Positions 56,517 to 64,000 of a stretch of DNA of 64,000 nucleotides are shown one piece after another. The notes below the pieces were generated by a model that was not told the origin of the DNA, did no database searches, and saw only the letters and a program-made list of their open reading frames with translations. Every line of letters begins with the position of its first letter. Position 1 is the first letter of the stretch. The translations under genes and the position numbers were made by a program. The stretch is from NCBI RefSeq assembly GCF_000384035.1, contig NZ_KB913024.1:2289584-2353583 (forward strand). Reading direction: 5' to 3'. This DNA is from Actinopolyspora mortivallis DSM 44261. GTDB lineage: Bacteria; Actinomycetota; Actinomycetes; Mycobacteriales; Pseudonocardiaceae.

Positions 56517-57065
56517 ATGGATCTGAGTGCCTACATCGACCAGCTGCGCGAGGACCTCACCTCGGCCGCCTCCACGGGCGACGAGGAGACCCGACACGCG
56601 GCCACCCTGCTCACCGCCGCCCTGGAACCGGCGGCGCGGCTGACGTTGATGAACGCGCTCTCCGACTTCGCCGCCGAAGTGACCACCCAACTGGACGGGC
56701 AGGTCGTCGACCTGCGTCTCGAGGGCAGGGACGTACGTGCCGTGGTCAGCCGCCCGGCGCGTTCCCGGAACGAGACCGAGGAGGAGCCCCCGCCATCTCC
56801 CCGGGGCAACGAGAGCGGGGACATCAGCAGAATCACACTGCGCCTGCTGAACGAGATCAAGGGTCAGGCCGAACAGGCCGCCTCCGCCCAGGGGATGTCC
56901 CTGAACGCCTGGTTGGCCAGAGCGGTCCAGTCGGCGCTGCACGGGAACCGGCCCCGGGGCCCCTGGGACCGTCCCCCGGAACGGGAGGGCACCTCGACCG
57001 CGGGAGAGCCTCCGGCGGACTCCGAGGCCACGGAATCCCGGATCCACGGCTGGGTGCGGGGCTGA
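56517..57065 (+). CDS. Ribbon-helix-helix (HicB/Arc-like) regulator
   Basis: The protein has 182 residues. The N-terminal 75 residues (YIDQLREDLTSAAS, VVDLRLEGRDVRAVV) form a separate alpha/beta domain. After an acidic linker, residues 103-140 match a ribbon-helix-helix fold: SRITLRLLNEIKGQAEQAA, then GMSLNAWLARAVQSAL. Database annotation of similar actinobacterial genes is HicB-family antitoxin, but no HicA toxin is adjacent. The DUF4097 gene follows 30 bases later. The start abuts a perfect palindrome. Confidence 0.8.
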   Translation: MDLSAYIDQLREDLTSAASTGDEETRHAATLLTAALEPAARLTLMNALSDFAAEVTTQLDGQVVDLRLEGRDVRAVVSRPARSRNETEEEPPPSPRGNESGDISRITLRLLNEIKGQAEQAASAQGMSLNAWLARAVQSALHGNRPRGPWDRPPEREGTSTAGEPPADSEATESRIHGWVRG

Positions 57066-57095
57066 GCCCCGCGAGAACGGGTGAGGAGACCGGAA

Positions 57096-58028
57096 ATGGC
57101 CGAACGAACGGATGCAGCGGCGGAGGAGTCCCGTGTCCGCGAGTTCCCGGCCCCGGGGCCGGTGGAGCTGGAACTCAGCAACGGGGTGGGTCCGGTGGAG
57201 GTGGAGCTGGTCGAGACCGAGATCGTCCGTGTCGAGGTGCGCCACGAACCGAAGCACGGCTATCCCGACTGGCGCGGCGGCCTCGGCGCGTTGTTGAGCT
57301 GGGTCAGCGGGCAGATCAACGAGAGCGGTCTCGGAACGGGCAACGGCGGTGAGAGCGACCGTGTCTCCGAGACCGCCGCCGAGGCGGTCCGAACGACACG
57401 GATCGACATGAACGACCACCGACTGGCCGTGCACCCGCCGACCACCGTGCCCCTGCGCACCGTTCCCCTCGCGGTGTTGGTGCGGGCCCCGATGGATTCA
57501 CGGGTGAACATCCACACCGGCCCGGGAGGAATCCGGGTGACCGGACGTGCCGGGCGGACGAGCCTGCAGAGCGGTTCCGGAACCGTGGAGGCCGGACAGA
57601 CCACGGGCACCACCACGGTGCGTACCGGTTCGGGGCGCATACGGCTCGGCGAGATGCACGCCGGTGTGCAGGCTCGCACCGGCAGCGGCCCCGTGGAGAT
57701 CGCCGCAGTCGAAGCGGCCTCCTCCGTGGTGACCGGCAGCGGGAGCGTGTGGCTGGGTCGGGTCCGTGACGATCTGCTGGTACGTTCCGGCAGCGGCGGC
57801 ATCGCCGTGGCGGAGGGAACGGCGGGCCGGGTGGAACTGATCACCGGATCAGGGGAGATCCAGGTCGCCGTCGGCGCGGGAGTGCACGCCGAGGTGGATC
57901 TCGTCTCCTCCACCGGCAGCGTGGCCAGTGAACTCGAGGTCGACGACGAACCCCCTTCCGAGCCGCCCCGGCTGCACGTGTTCGGACGTACCGGAAGCGG
58001 ACGGGCACTGCTCACAGCGGCGCTGTGA
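57096..58028 (+). CDS. DUF4097 beta-repeat protein
   Basis: The protein has 310 residues. The C-terminal half is a run of short beta-strand repeats built on TGSGxI or SGSGxV units (TVRTGSGRIRL, VQARTGSGPVEI, VVTGSGSVWLG, ELITGSGEIQV), the hallmark of DUF4097 beta-helix adhesin-like proteins. There is no signal peptide or membrane anchor, so it is probably cytoplasmic. ATG 57096 has GAGGAGA upstream. It is the second gene of the RHH operon. Confidence 0.85.
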   Translation: MAERTDAAAEESRVREFPAPGPVELELSNGVGPVEVELVETEIVRVEVRHEPKHGYPDWRGGLGALLSWVSGQINESGLGTGNGGESDRVSETAAEAVRTTRIDMNDHRLAVHPPTTVPLRTVPLAVLVRAPMDSRVNIHTGPGGIRVTGRAGRTSLQSGSGTVEAGQTTGTTTVRTGSGRIRLGEMHAGVQARTGSGPVEIAAVEAASSVVTGSGSVWLGRVRDDLLVRSGSGGIAVAEGTAGRVELITGSGEIQVAVGAGVHAEVDLVSSTGSVASELEVDDEPPSEPPRLHVFGRTGSGRALLTAAL

Positions 58029-58120
58029 CTCAGACGTCGCCCTTCCCCACCCCATCCGCTCGACGAGACCCGAAAGCGAGCACCGGCAAGCCCCGCCCGC
58101 GAAAGCACCGACACGATCCG

Positions 58121-59329
58121 CTAGTCACACAGCGCACGCAGCACGGGAGCGAGATCACCTCGCTGTCCCACCCGGACCCGGTGCAGCCCCAGCCATCCGG
58201 CCATCTCACGGAGCGCGGCGGCCAGCTCACGGGCCACCCTGCCCGTGTCCACTCCCGGTTCGGCGAAGGCGCCGGGAACCCACAGCTGTCCGGACTTCCG
58301 GTCGGACTTGAGGTCCACCCGAGCCACCAGTCCGTCGTCCAGCAGGAAGGGAAACACGTAGTAGCCGTGTTTGCGGTGCTGCCGCGGGACGTAGATCTCG
58401 AGCCGGTAGTGGAAGCCGAAGACGCGTTCCGCCCTGGGGCGGTACCAGACCAGAGGATCGAAGGGGGACAGCAACGCCCGGGCACGCACCGAACGCGGAG
58501 TACGCGCGCCACGGTGCAGGTAGGCCTGTTCCGACCACCCGCGCACCCGGACCGGCTCCAGTTCGCCCCGCTCGACCAACTCGGAGACGGCGGCGTGGGA
58601 ACGTCGCGCGGACAGACGGTAGTAGTCGCGCAGGTCCGGTTCCGTGGCCACGCCCTGGGCCCGGGCGGCACGCGAGACCAGGTGCAGGCTCGCTTCCTCC
58701 GCGTCGGGTTCCTCGGCGAGCACCTCCGGGGGCAGCACCCGCTCCGGCAGGTCGTAGAGGCGTTCGAACCCACGACGGGTGGCCGTGGTCAGCTCGCCCG
58801 CGGCGAAAAGCAGCTCGCAGGCACGTTTGGTGTCCGAACGGTTCCACCACACCCCCTTGCCGCTCCGGGTTCCGCCGCCGAGTTCGCGCTCCAGCGCACC
58901 CGCGCTGACCGGTCCCGCCTCCTTGACCGCCGTGAGTATCTCGTCCGGCAGTTTGGGGGAACGTTCCAGCAGTTCCCTGTTGCCACGTCGTCGGGGATCG
59001 CCGAGCTCCCGCATCCTCCAGCGCAGCAGCGGCCAGTCCGCGACCGGCAGCAACGAGGCCTCGTGGGCCCAGTACTCCACCAGCATCCTGGGGCGCCTTC
59101 GGGTGGGGTTCCAGGCGGCCGAGTCCAGCAGCTCCCTGTCGTAGGGGCCGAGTCTGCTGAACAGCGGCATGTAGTGGGCGCGAACCGCCACACTGACCGA
59201 GTCGAGTTGGAAGAGACCGGTCCGGGCCAGCACCCGACGCAGCTGTCTGCGATCCGGGACGCCGGAAACCGAAGCATCGGTGAATCCCTGGGCGGCCAAC
59301 GCGGTCCTGCGTGCCTCCGCCGAGCTCAT
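58121..59329 (-). CDS. Winged-helix protein of the YcaQ/AlkX (HTH_42) family
   Basis: The protein has 402 residues made of repeated winged helices. The family catalytic region LFQLDSVSVAVRAHY gives a QxD motif, and WNRSDTKRACELLFAAGEL and LLSPFDPLVWYRPRAERVF follow. Studied members (E. coli YcaQ, the azinomycin resistance protein) are DNA glycosylases that unhook interstrand crosslinks, with QxQ or QxD as the active site. A DNA repair role is likely. The ATG at 59329 was chosen over an upstream frame. Confidence 0.88.
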   Translation of the reverse strand: MSSAEARRTALAAQGFTDASVSGVPDRRQLRRVLARTGLFQLDSVSVAVRAHYMPLFSRLGPYDRELLDSAAWNPTRRRPRMLVEYWAHEASLLPVADWPLLRWRMRELGDPRRRGNRELLERSPKLPDEILTAVKEAGPVSAGALERELGGGTRSGKGVWWNRSDTKRACELLFAAGELTTATRRGFERLYDLPERVLPPEVLAEEPDAEEASLHLVSRAARAQGVATEPDLRDYYRLSARRSHAAVSELVERGELEPVRVRGWSEQAYLHRGARTPRSVRARALLSPFDPLVWYRPRAERVFGFHYRLEIYVPRQHRKHGYYVFPFLLDDGLVARVDLKSDRKSGQLWVPGAFAEPGVDTGRVARELAAALREMAGWLGLHRVRVGQRGDLAPVLRALCD

Positions 59330-59450
59330 GGTCCGCACGAGCCCCGATCATGCCATCGTCGCCCGACACTCCGGACGAGTCAGTTCCGGTGGCCGAGAGA
59401 ACAGGGGAGACGACCTCGTGCCGCCACGAGGACACGTTAGGTTGTCGGCC

Positions 59451-60008
59451 ATGGCAGAAGCCGAAGTACGGACCGCCGTCCCCGCCGACGCCGCGGAGAT
59501 CGGCCGCATCCAGCTGAGCACGTGGCGCACCTCCTACGGCGGGATCCTTCCCGACGAGGTGTTGGAGAGGCTGGACCGGGACGACACCGAACGCCAGTGG
59601 GCCGAGGCCATCGGCGAGGACTCCTCCACCGTCCTGCTCGCCCTCGAGGGTGGCTGGCCCGTGGGGTTCTGCGCCGGAGGAAAAGCCCCCGGCGGCGAGT
59701 CGGCCGACGCCCACGGAGGTGTTCCGGAGGACGCGGACACCGTGGGACTGGTCAGTGCTCTGCTCGTCGAACCCAGATGGGGGCGACGCGGCCACGGGGG
59801 CAGGCTGCTCTGGCATCTGGCCGAACGCCTGCGCGCGGAGGGGCTCACCAGAGCGATCACCTGGATCCCGGAAGCCGACGAGGCCTCCATGTCCTTCTAC
59901 CGGGGAATCGGGTGGGAACCGGACGGGACGGTCCGCACCCTCGACGCCGGAGGACGTCCGGTGCGGGAGCTGAGGCTGACCGGAGGCCTGGACCTACGGT
60001 TGGCCTGA
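59451..60008 (+). CDS. GNAT-family acetyltransferase
   Basis: The protein has 185 residues. The GNAT core includes RTAVPADAAEIGRI, STWRTSYGGILPDEVL, the acetyl-CoA loop VEPRWGRRGHGGRLL and ASMSFYRGIGWEPDG. The substrate is unknown. It is divergent from the YcaQ-like gene and convergent with the TPR gene. Confidence 0.87.
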   Translation: MAEAEVRTAVPADAAEIGRIQLSTWRTSYGGILPDEVLERLDRDDTERQWAEAIGEDSSTVLLALEGGWPVGFCAGGKAPGGESADAHGGVPEDADTVGLVSALLVEPRWGRRGHGGRLLWHLAERLRAEGLTRAITWIPEADEASMSFYRGIGWEPDGTVRTLDAGGRPVRELRLTGGLDLRLA

Positions 60009-60034
60009 GGGCTCTCACCGGAGGGGGTCCGGGA

Positions 60035-60519
60035 TCAGGTTTCCGTGCCCTCGCACCGCTCCAGGTCGATGGCCTTGCGCATGGCCTTCCTGCCCCGGTT
60101 GCGGTCACCGGCCAGGTCGTAAGCCTGTGCCAGGGCGTACCAGGCCCGCCAGTCCCCGGGGGTCTCCTCGAGTTCGACCCGCTTCTGCTCGAACCAGGTG
60201 TCGGCGGCGTCGCGTCGTACGCGTCCGGAGGGACGCAGCGGCAGGTGCGAGTGGTCCGGCAACCGTCCCTCCTCGGCCAGCCTCGCGGCGAGGCGCTGCG
60301 TGCTCATCCCGAAACGAAGCTGATCGACCACCAGCACCACTCCGAGGATCGGCAGCACGAGCACGGCCGCTCCCAGCAGCATCACCACGGGTTTGCCGCT
60401 GAGCAGCATCGTGAGCGCGCGGCTGCCCATCAGAACCAGGTAGCCGAGCAGGATCACCGCGACCAGTAGGGCCGAGAAACGCGGACCGAACCAGCGGGGA
60501 CGTGAACCGTTCTCGGCCA

Positions 60520-60520
<1 letters not shown>
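60035..60520 (-). CDS. Membrane protein with a TPR motif
   Basis: The protein has 161 residues. Two membrane helices (about 16-36 and 44-66) are followed by a cytoplasmic part ending in a single TPR-like helix pair (WRAWYALAQAYDLAGDRNRG). Such proteins accompany dapB in other actinobacteria; the function is unknown. ATG 60520 shares one base with the dapB stop; GTG 60523 would overlap by 4 bp. Confidence 0.8.
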
Positions 60521-61413
<893 letters not shown>

Positions 61414-61436
61414 TCAGGAGGTAGCGTCCGCGTGCC

Positions 61437-63689
61437 TCACTGCTTCTCGGTCTCGCTCTGGGCCGTGTCCTTGCCGGCATCGCCGGAGTCGCCGTCCTCG
61501 TCGACCGGCACGAGGCTGATCTTGCCCCGGCTGTCGATGTCGGCGATCTCCACGCGGAGCTTGTCGCCGACGTTGACGACGTCCTCGACCTTGCCGATCC
61601 GTTTGCCGTTGCCCAGCTTCGAGATGTGAACCAAGCCGTCCTTGCCCGGCATCAACGAGATGAAGGCACCGAAGGCCGCCGTCTTCACCACGGTGCCCAG
61701 GAACCTCTCGCCGACCTTGGGAAGCTGCGGATTGGCGATGGCGTTGATCCGCTCGATCGCCGCCTCGGCGGAGGGCCCGTCCGAGGCTCCCACGTAGATC
61801 GTCCCGTCGTCCTCGATGGTGATCTCGGCGCCGGTCTCCTCGGTGATGGTATTGATCATCTTGCCCTTGGGGCCGATGACCTCACCGATCTTGTCCACCG
61901 GAACGTTGACCGCGGTCACCCGTGGGGCGTGCGGACTCATCTCGTCCGGCTCCCCGATGGCCTGCGACATCACGTCGAGGATGGTGAAACGGGCGTCCCT
62001 GGCCTGGGACAGCGCCTGACCCAGCACCTCGGAGGGAACACCGTCGAGCTTGGTGTCCAGCTGCAGGGCGGTGATGAACTCCCTGGTGCCGGCCACCTTG
62101 AAGTCCATGTCGCCGTAGGCGTCCTCGGCCCCGAGGATGTCGGTCAGCGCGACGTAGTGCGTCTGGCCGTCCACCTCGTCGGACACGAGCCCCATGGCGA
62201 TCCCCGCGACCGGAGCCTTCAACGGAACACCTGCGTTGAGCAGGGACAGCGTGGAGGCACACACCGAGCCCATCGAGGTCGAGCCGTTGGAGCCCAGGGC
62301 CTCGGAGACCTGCCGCAGCGCGTACGGGAAGTCGTCACGGCTGGGAAGCACCGGAACCAGGGCCCGTTCGGCGAGCGCACCGTGCCCGATCTCCCGCCGC
62401 TTCGGGGTACCGACCCTTCCGGTCTCCCCGGTGGAGTAGGGCGGGAAGTTGTAGTGGTGCATGTAGCGCTTGCTGGTGTCCGGCCCGAGACTGTCGATCG
62501 TCTGCTCCAGCCGGAGCATGTTCAGCGTCGAGACCCCCAGGATCTGGGTCTCACCGCGTTCGAACAACGCCGAGCCGTGGGCCCGCGGAACCACACCGAC
62601 CTCGGCGGACAACTGACGGATGTCGGCGAGTCCCCGACCGTCGATGCGCACCTTGTCCCGGATGATCCGTTGGCGGACCAGCTTCTTGGTCAGCGCCTTC
62701 AGCGCGGCACCGATCTCCTTCTCCCTGCCGGCGAAGGCCTCGCCCTCACCCACGCCCACGCGTTGCAGGGTGGCTTCCTTGAGCTCGTCGAGCCGCTGTT
62801 CGCGCTCCTGCTTGCCCTCGATGGTCAGGGCCTCGGCGAGCTCGGAGGAAACGGCCTGCTCCACGGCGGTGTAGGCGTCCTCGGCGTAGTCCGGGTAGAC
62901 CGGGTACTCCTCCTCGGCGGGGGGAACGGCCTCGGCCAACCGCTGTTGTGCCTCGCACAGGGTGCGGACGAACGGCTTGGCGGCCTCCAGGCCACCGGCC
63001 ACCACTTCCTCGGTGGGAGCCTGCGCTCCGGCGGCGATCAGCTCGGCGCTCTCCTCGGTTCCCTCGGCCTCGACCATCATGATCGCCACGTCGTCACCGA
63101 CGATCCTGCCGGCCACGACCATGTTGAACACGGACCGCTTGAGCTGCTCGTGGGTGGGGAAGGCGACCCACTGTCCGTCGATCAACGCCATGCGGGTTCC
63201 GCCGATCGGCCCGGAGAAGGGCAGCCCGGACAACTGGGTGGACGCCGAGGCGCCGTTGATCGCCAACACGTCGTAGGAGTCCTCGGGGTCGAGGCTCATG
63301 ACGGTGATCACGACCTGGACCTCGTTGCGCAGCCCCTCGACGAAGGTGGGCCGCAGCGGCCGGTCGATCAGCCTGCAGGTGAGGATGGCGTCGGTGGAGG
63401 GACGTCCCTCCCGCCGGAAGAACGAACCGGGGATCCGCCCGGCCGCGTACATGCGTTCCTCGACGTCGACGGTCAGCGGGAAGAAGTCGAGGTTCTCCTT
63501 GGGCTGTTTGGAGGCGGTCGTCGCCGACAGCAGCATCGTGCCGTCGTCCAGGTAGGCGGCCACGCTGCCCGCGGCCATCTTGGCCAGCTTGCCCGTCTCG
63601 AAACGGACGGTGCGTTTGCCGAACTCGCCGTTGTCCAGTACGGCGGTGCTCTCGTAGACCCCGTCCTCGTAGGACTGTGCCTCGGTCAT
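61437..63689 (-). CDS. pnp: Polynucleotide phosphorylase
   Basis: The protein has 750 residues. Two RNase PH-type domains (about 20-240 and 340-570) flank a helical linker. A KH domain ([17 protein letters not shown]) and an S1 domain ([19 protein letters not shown]) follow. Catalytic blocks [13 protein letters not shown] and [20 protein letters not shown] are present, shown in part. It degrades RNA 3' to 5' with phosphate and also makes or uses (p)ppGpp in some actinomycetes. ATG 63689 is the start. It lies downstream of rpsO, the universal order. Confidence 0.97.
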   Translation of the reverse strand: MTEAQSYEDGVYESTAVLDNGEFGKRTVRFETGKLAKMAAGSVAAYLDDGTMLLSATTASKQPKENLDFFPLTVDVEERMYAAGRIPGSFFRREGRPSTDAILTCRLIDRPLRPTFVEGLRNEVQVVITVMSLDPEDSYDVLAINGASASTQLSGLPFSGPIGGTRMALIDGQWVAFPTHEQLKRSVFNMVVAGRIVGDDVAIMMVEAEGTEESAELIAAGAQAPTEEVVAGGLEAAKPFVRTLCEAQQRLAEAVPPAEEEYPVYPDYAEDAYTAVEQAVSSELAEALTIEGKQEREQRLDELKEATLQRVGVGEGEAFAGREKEIGAALKALTKKLVRQRIIRDKVRIDGRGLADIRQLSAEVGVVPRAHGSALFERGETQILGVSTLNMLRLEQTIDSLGPDTSKRYMHHYNFPPYSTGETGRVGTPKRREIGHGALAERALVPVLPSRDDFPYALRQVSEALGSNGSTSMGSVCASTLSLLNAGVPLKAPVAGIAMGLVSDEVDGQTHYVALTDILGAEDAYGDMDFKVAGTREFITALQLDTKLDGVPSEVLGQALSQARDARFTILDVMSQAIGEPDEMSPHAPRVTAVNVPVDKIGEVIGPKGKMINTITEETGAEITIEDDGTIYVGASDGPSAEAAIERINAIANPQLPKVGERFLGTVVKTAAFGAFISLMPGKDGLVHISKLGNGKRIGKVEDVVNVGDKLRVEIADIDSRGKISLVPVDEDGDSGDAGKDTAQSETEKQ

Positions 63690-63927
63690 GTCGTACTCCT
63701 AGTCCGACGGGCCGGGAACGCAGAGGCCACAACAACCGCACGCAGCGTGGTCCGACGGGGCCGGTCATCGATCGAAGCCCAGGGGAACCGCGTCCCCCTG
63801 CGGCCACTACCGAGGACCGGCGAAGGCCCCTGCTGAGCAGCGGTGTGGACTCTGTGTGTCGGCAGCCCGTCTCACTTGCCTGTTGTGCCGTCCGGGAGAC
63901 TCCCTCGCGGAGGCCCGTGCCATACAG

Positions 63928-63958
63928 CGAGGGGAGTGGCTCACGGCCACTCCCCTCG
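63928..63958 (-). terminator. rpsO-pnp intergenic hairpin
   Basis: A perfect 13-bp stem (63928-63940 with 63946-63958) with a five-base loop lies just beyond the rpsO stop. In Streptomyces and E. coli an rpsO-pnp intergenic hairpin is an RNase III processing site as well as a partial terminator. Confidence 0.75.
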
Positions 63959-63965
63959 GCAGCTG

Positions 63966-64000
63966 TCAGCGGCGCAGTCCCAGTCGCTGAATCAGCGAGC
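63966..64000 (-). CDS. rpsO: 30S ribosomal protein S15, C-terminal end
   Basis: Only the last residues are in the window. The minus-strand frame reads SLIQRLGLRR followed by a stop at 63966-63968, the standard S15 C-terminus. The rest lies beyond the window edge. Confidence 0.9.
   Translation of the reverse strand, partial: SLIQRLGLRR

Noticed and set aside
56427-57065. A type II HicAB toxin-antitoxin pair
   Set aside because: The RHH protein has no adjacent HicA-like toxin; the neighbour is a DUF4097 protein, so only a regulator is claimed.
61626-63836. A 736-codon plus-strand open frame over pnp
   Set aside because: Antisense to polynucleotide phosphorylase, with shadow composition throughout.

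Overview
The window is high-G+C actinobacterial chromosome. It has many GTG starts, 4-bp stop/start overlaps, mycothiol-era families and DUF3040, and a gene order shared with mycobacteria: clgR-pspA-pspM, pgsA, argA-like, ftsK, RNase J, dapA, thyX, dapB, pnp, rpsO. An ileS translational T-box, a long eukaryote-like IleRS and XRE/DUF397 pairs fit the Pseudonocardiales and relatives. The genus (something like Actinopolyspora or Saccharopolyspora) is an inference only.

Layout. 1-3.8 kb: a cut-off secreted or membrane protein, rluD-lspA (minus strand) and gnd (plus strand). 3.75-8.88 kb: a roughly 5-kb accessory island bounded by a perfect 153-bp direct repeat of the gnd 3' end plus its terminator. 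The island holds a broken ileS fragment and a decayed IS200/IS605-type element (deleted tnpB, twice-frameshifted tnpA). It also holds a polymorphic-toxin operon (small helical protein, DddA/SCP1.201-like deaminase toxin, Imm1 immunity protein), two small overlapping genes including a zinc finger, and a divergent XRE-DUF5753/DUF397 pair. 8.9-12.4 kb: ileS and its T-box leader. 12.5-34 kb: the division and cell-wall cluster on the minus strand. In transcription order it reads rsmH, ftsL-like, ftsI, murE, murF, mraY, murD, ftsW, murG, murC, ftsQ, [opposite-strand spermidine-synthase-like gene], ftsZ, pgeF, yggS, sepF, yggT, wag31 and a small membrane protein. mraZ is not found upstream of rsmH. 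34.4-38.9 kb: a moxR-DUF58-transglutaminase operon. 39-42.8 kb: DUF3040, a methyltransferase, a ParA-like ATPase and a nucleobase permease. 43-48 kb: the envelope-stress set pspM, pspA and clgR, then cinA, pgsA, an argA-like acetyltransferase and a secreted phospholipase A2-like protein. 48-56 kb: ftsK, a small chaplin-like secreted protein, RNase J, dapA, a DinB-like protein and thyX. 56.5-64 kb: a ribbon-helix-helix regulator with a palindrome touching its start codon, DUF4097, a YcaQ-like protein, a GNAT enzyme, a TPR membrane protein, dapB, pnp and the 3' end of rpsO.

How the genes work together. Most of the window is core machinery. Peptidoglycan precursors are made by MurC-F, MraY and MurG, with diaminopimelate from DapA/DapB. 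Septation is run by FtsZ, SepF, FtsQ, FtsL, FtsI and FtsW, polar growth by Wag31, and chromosome segregation at the septum by FtsK. RNA turnover is represented by RNase J and PNPase. The novelty lies in the gnd-flanked island, where a predicted DNA-deaminase toxin/immunity module sits beside its own small regulators and a dead transposon.
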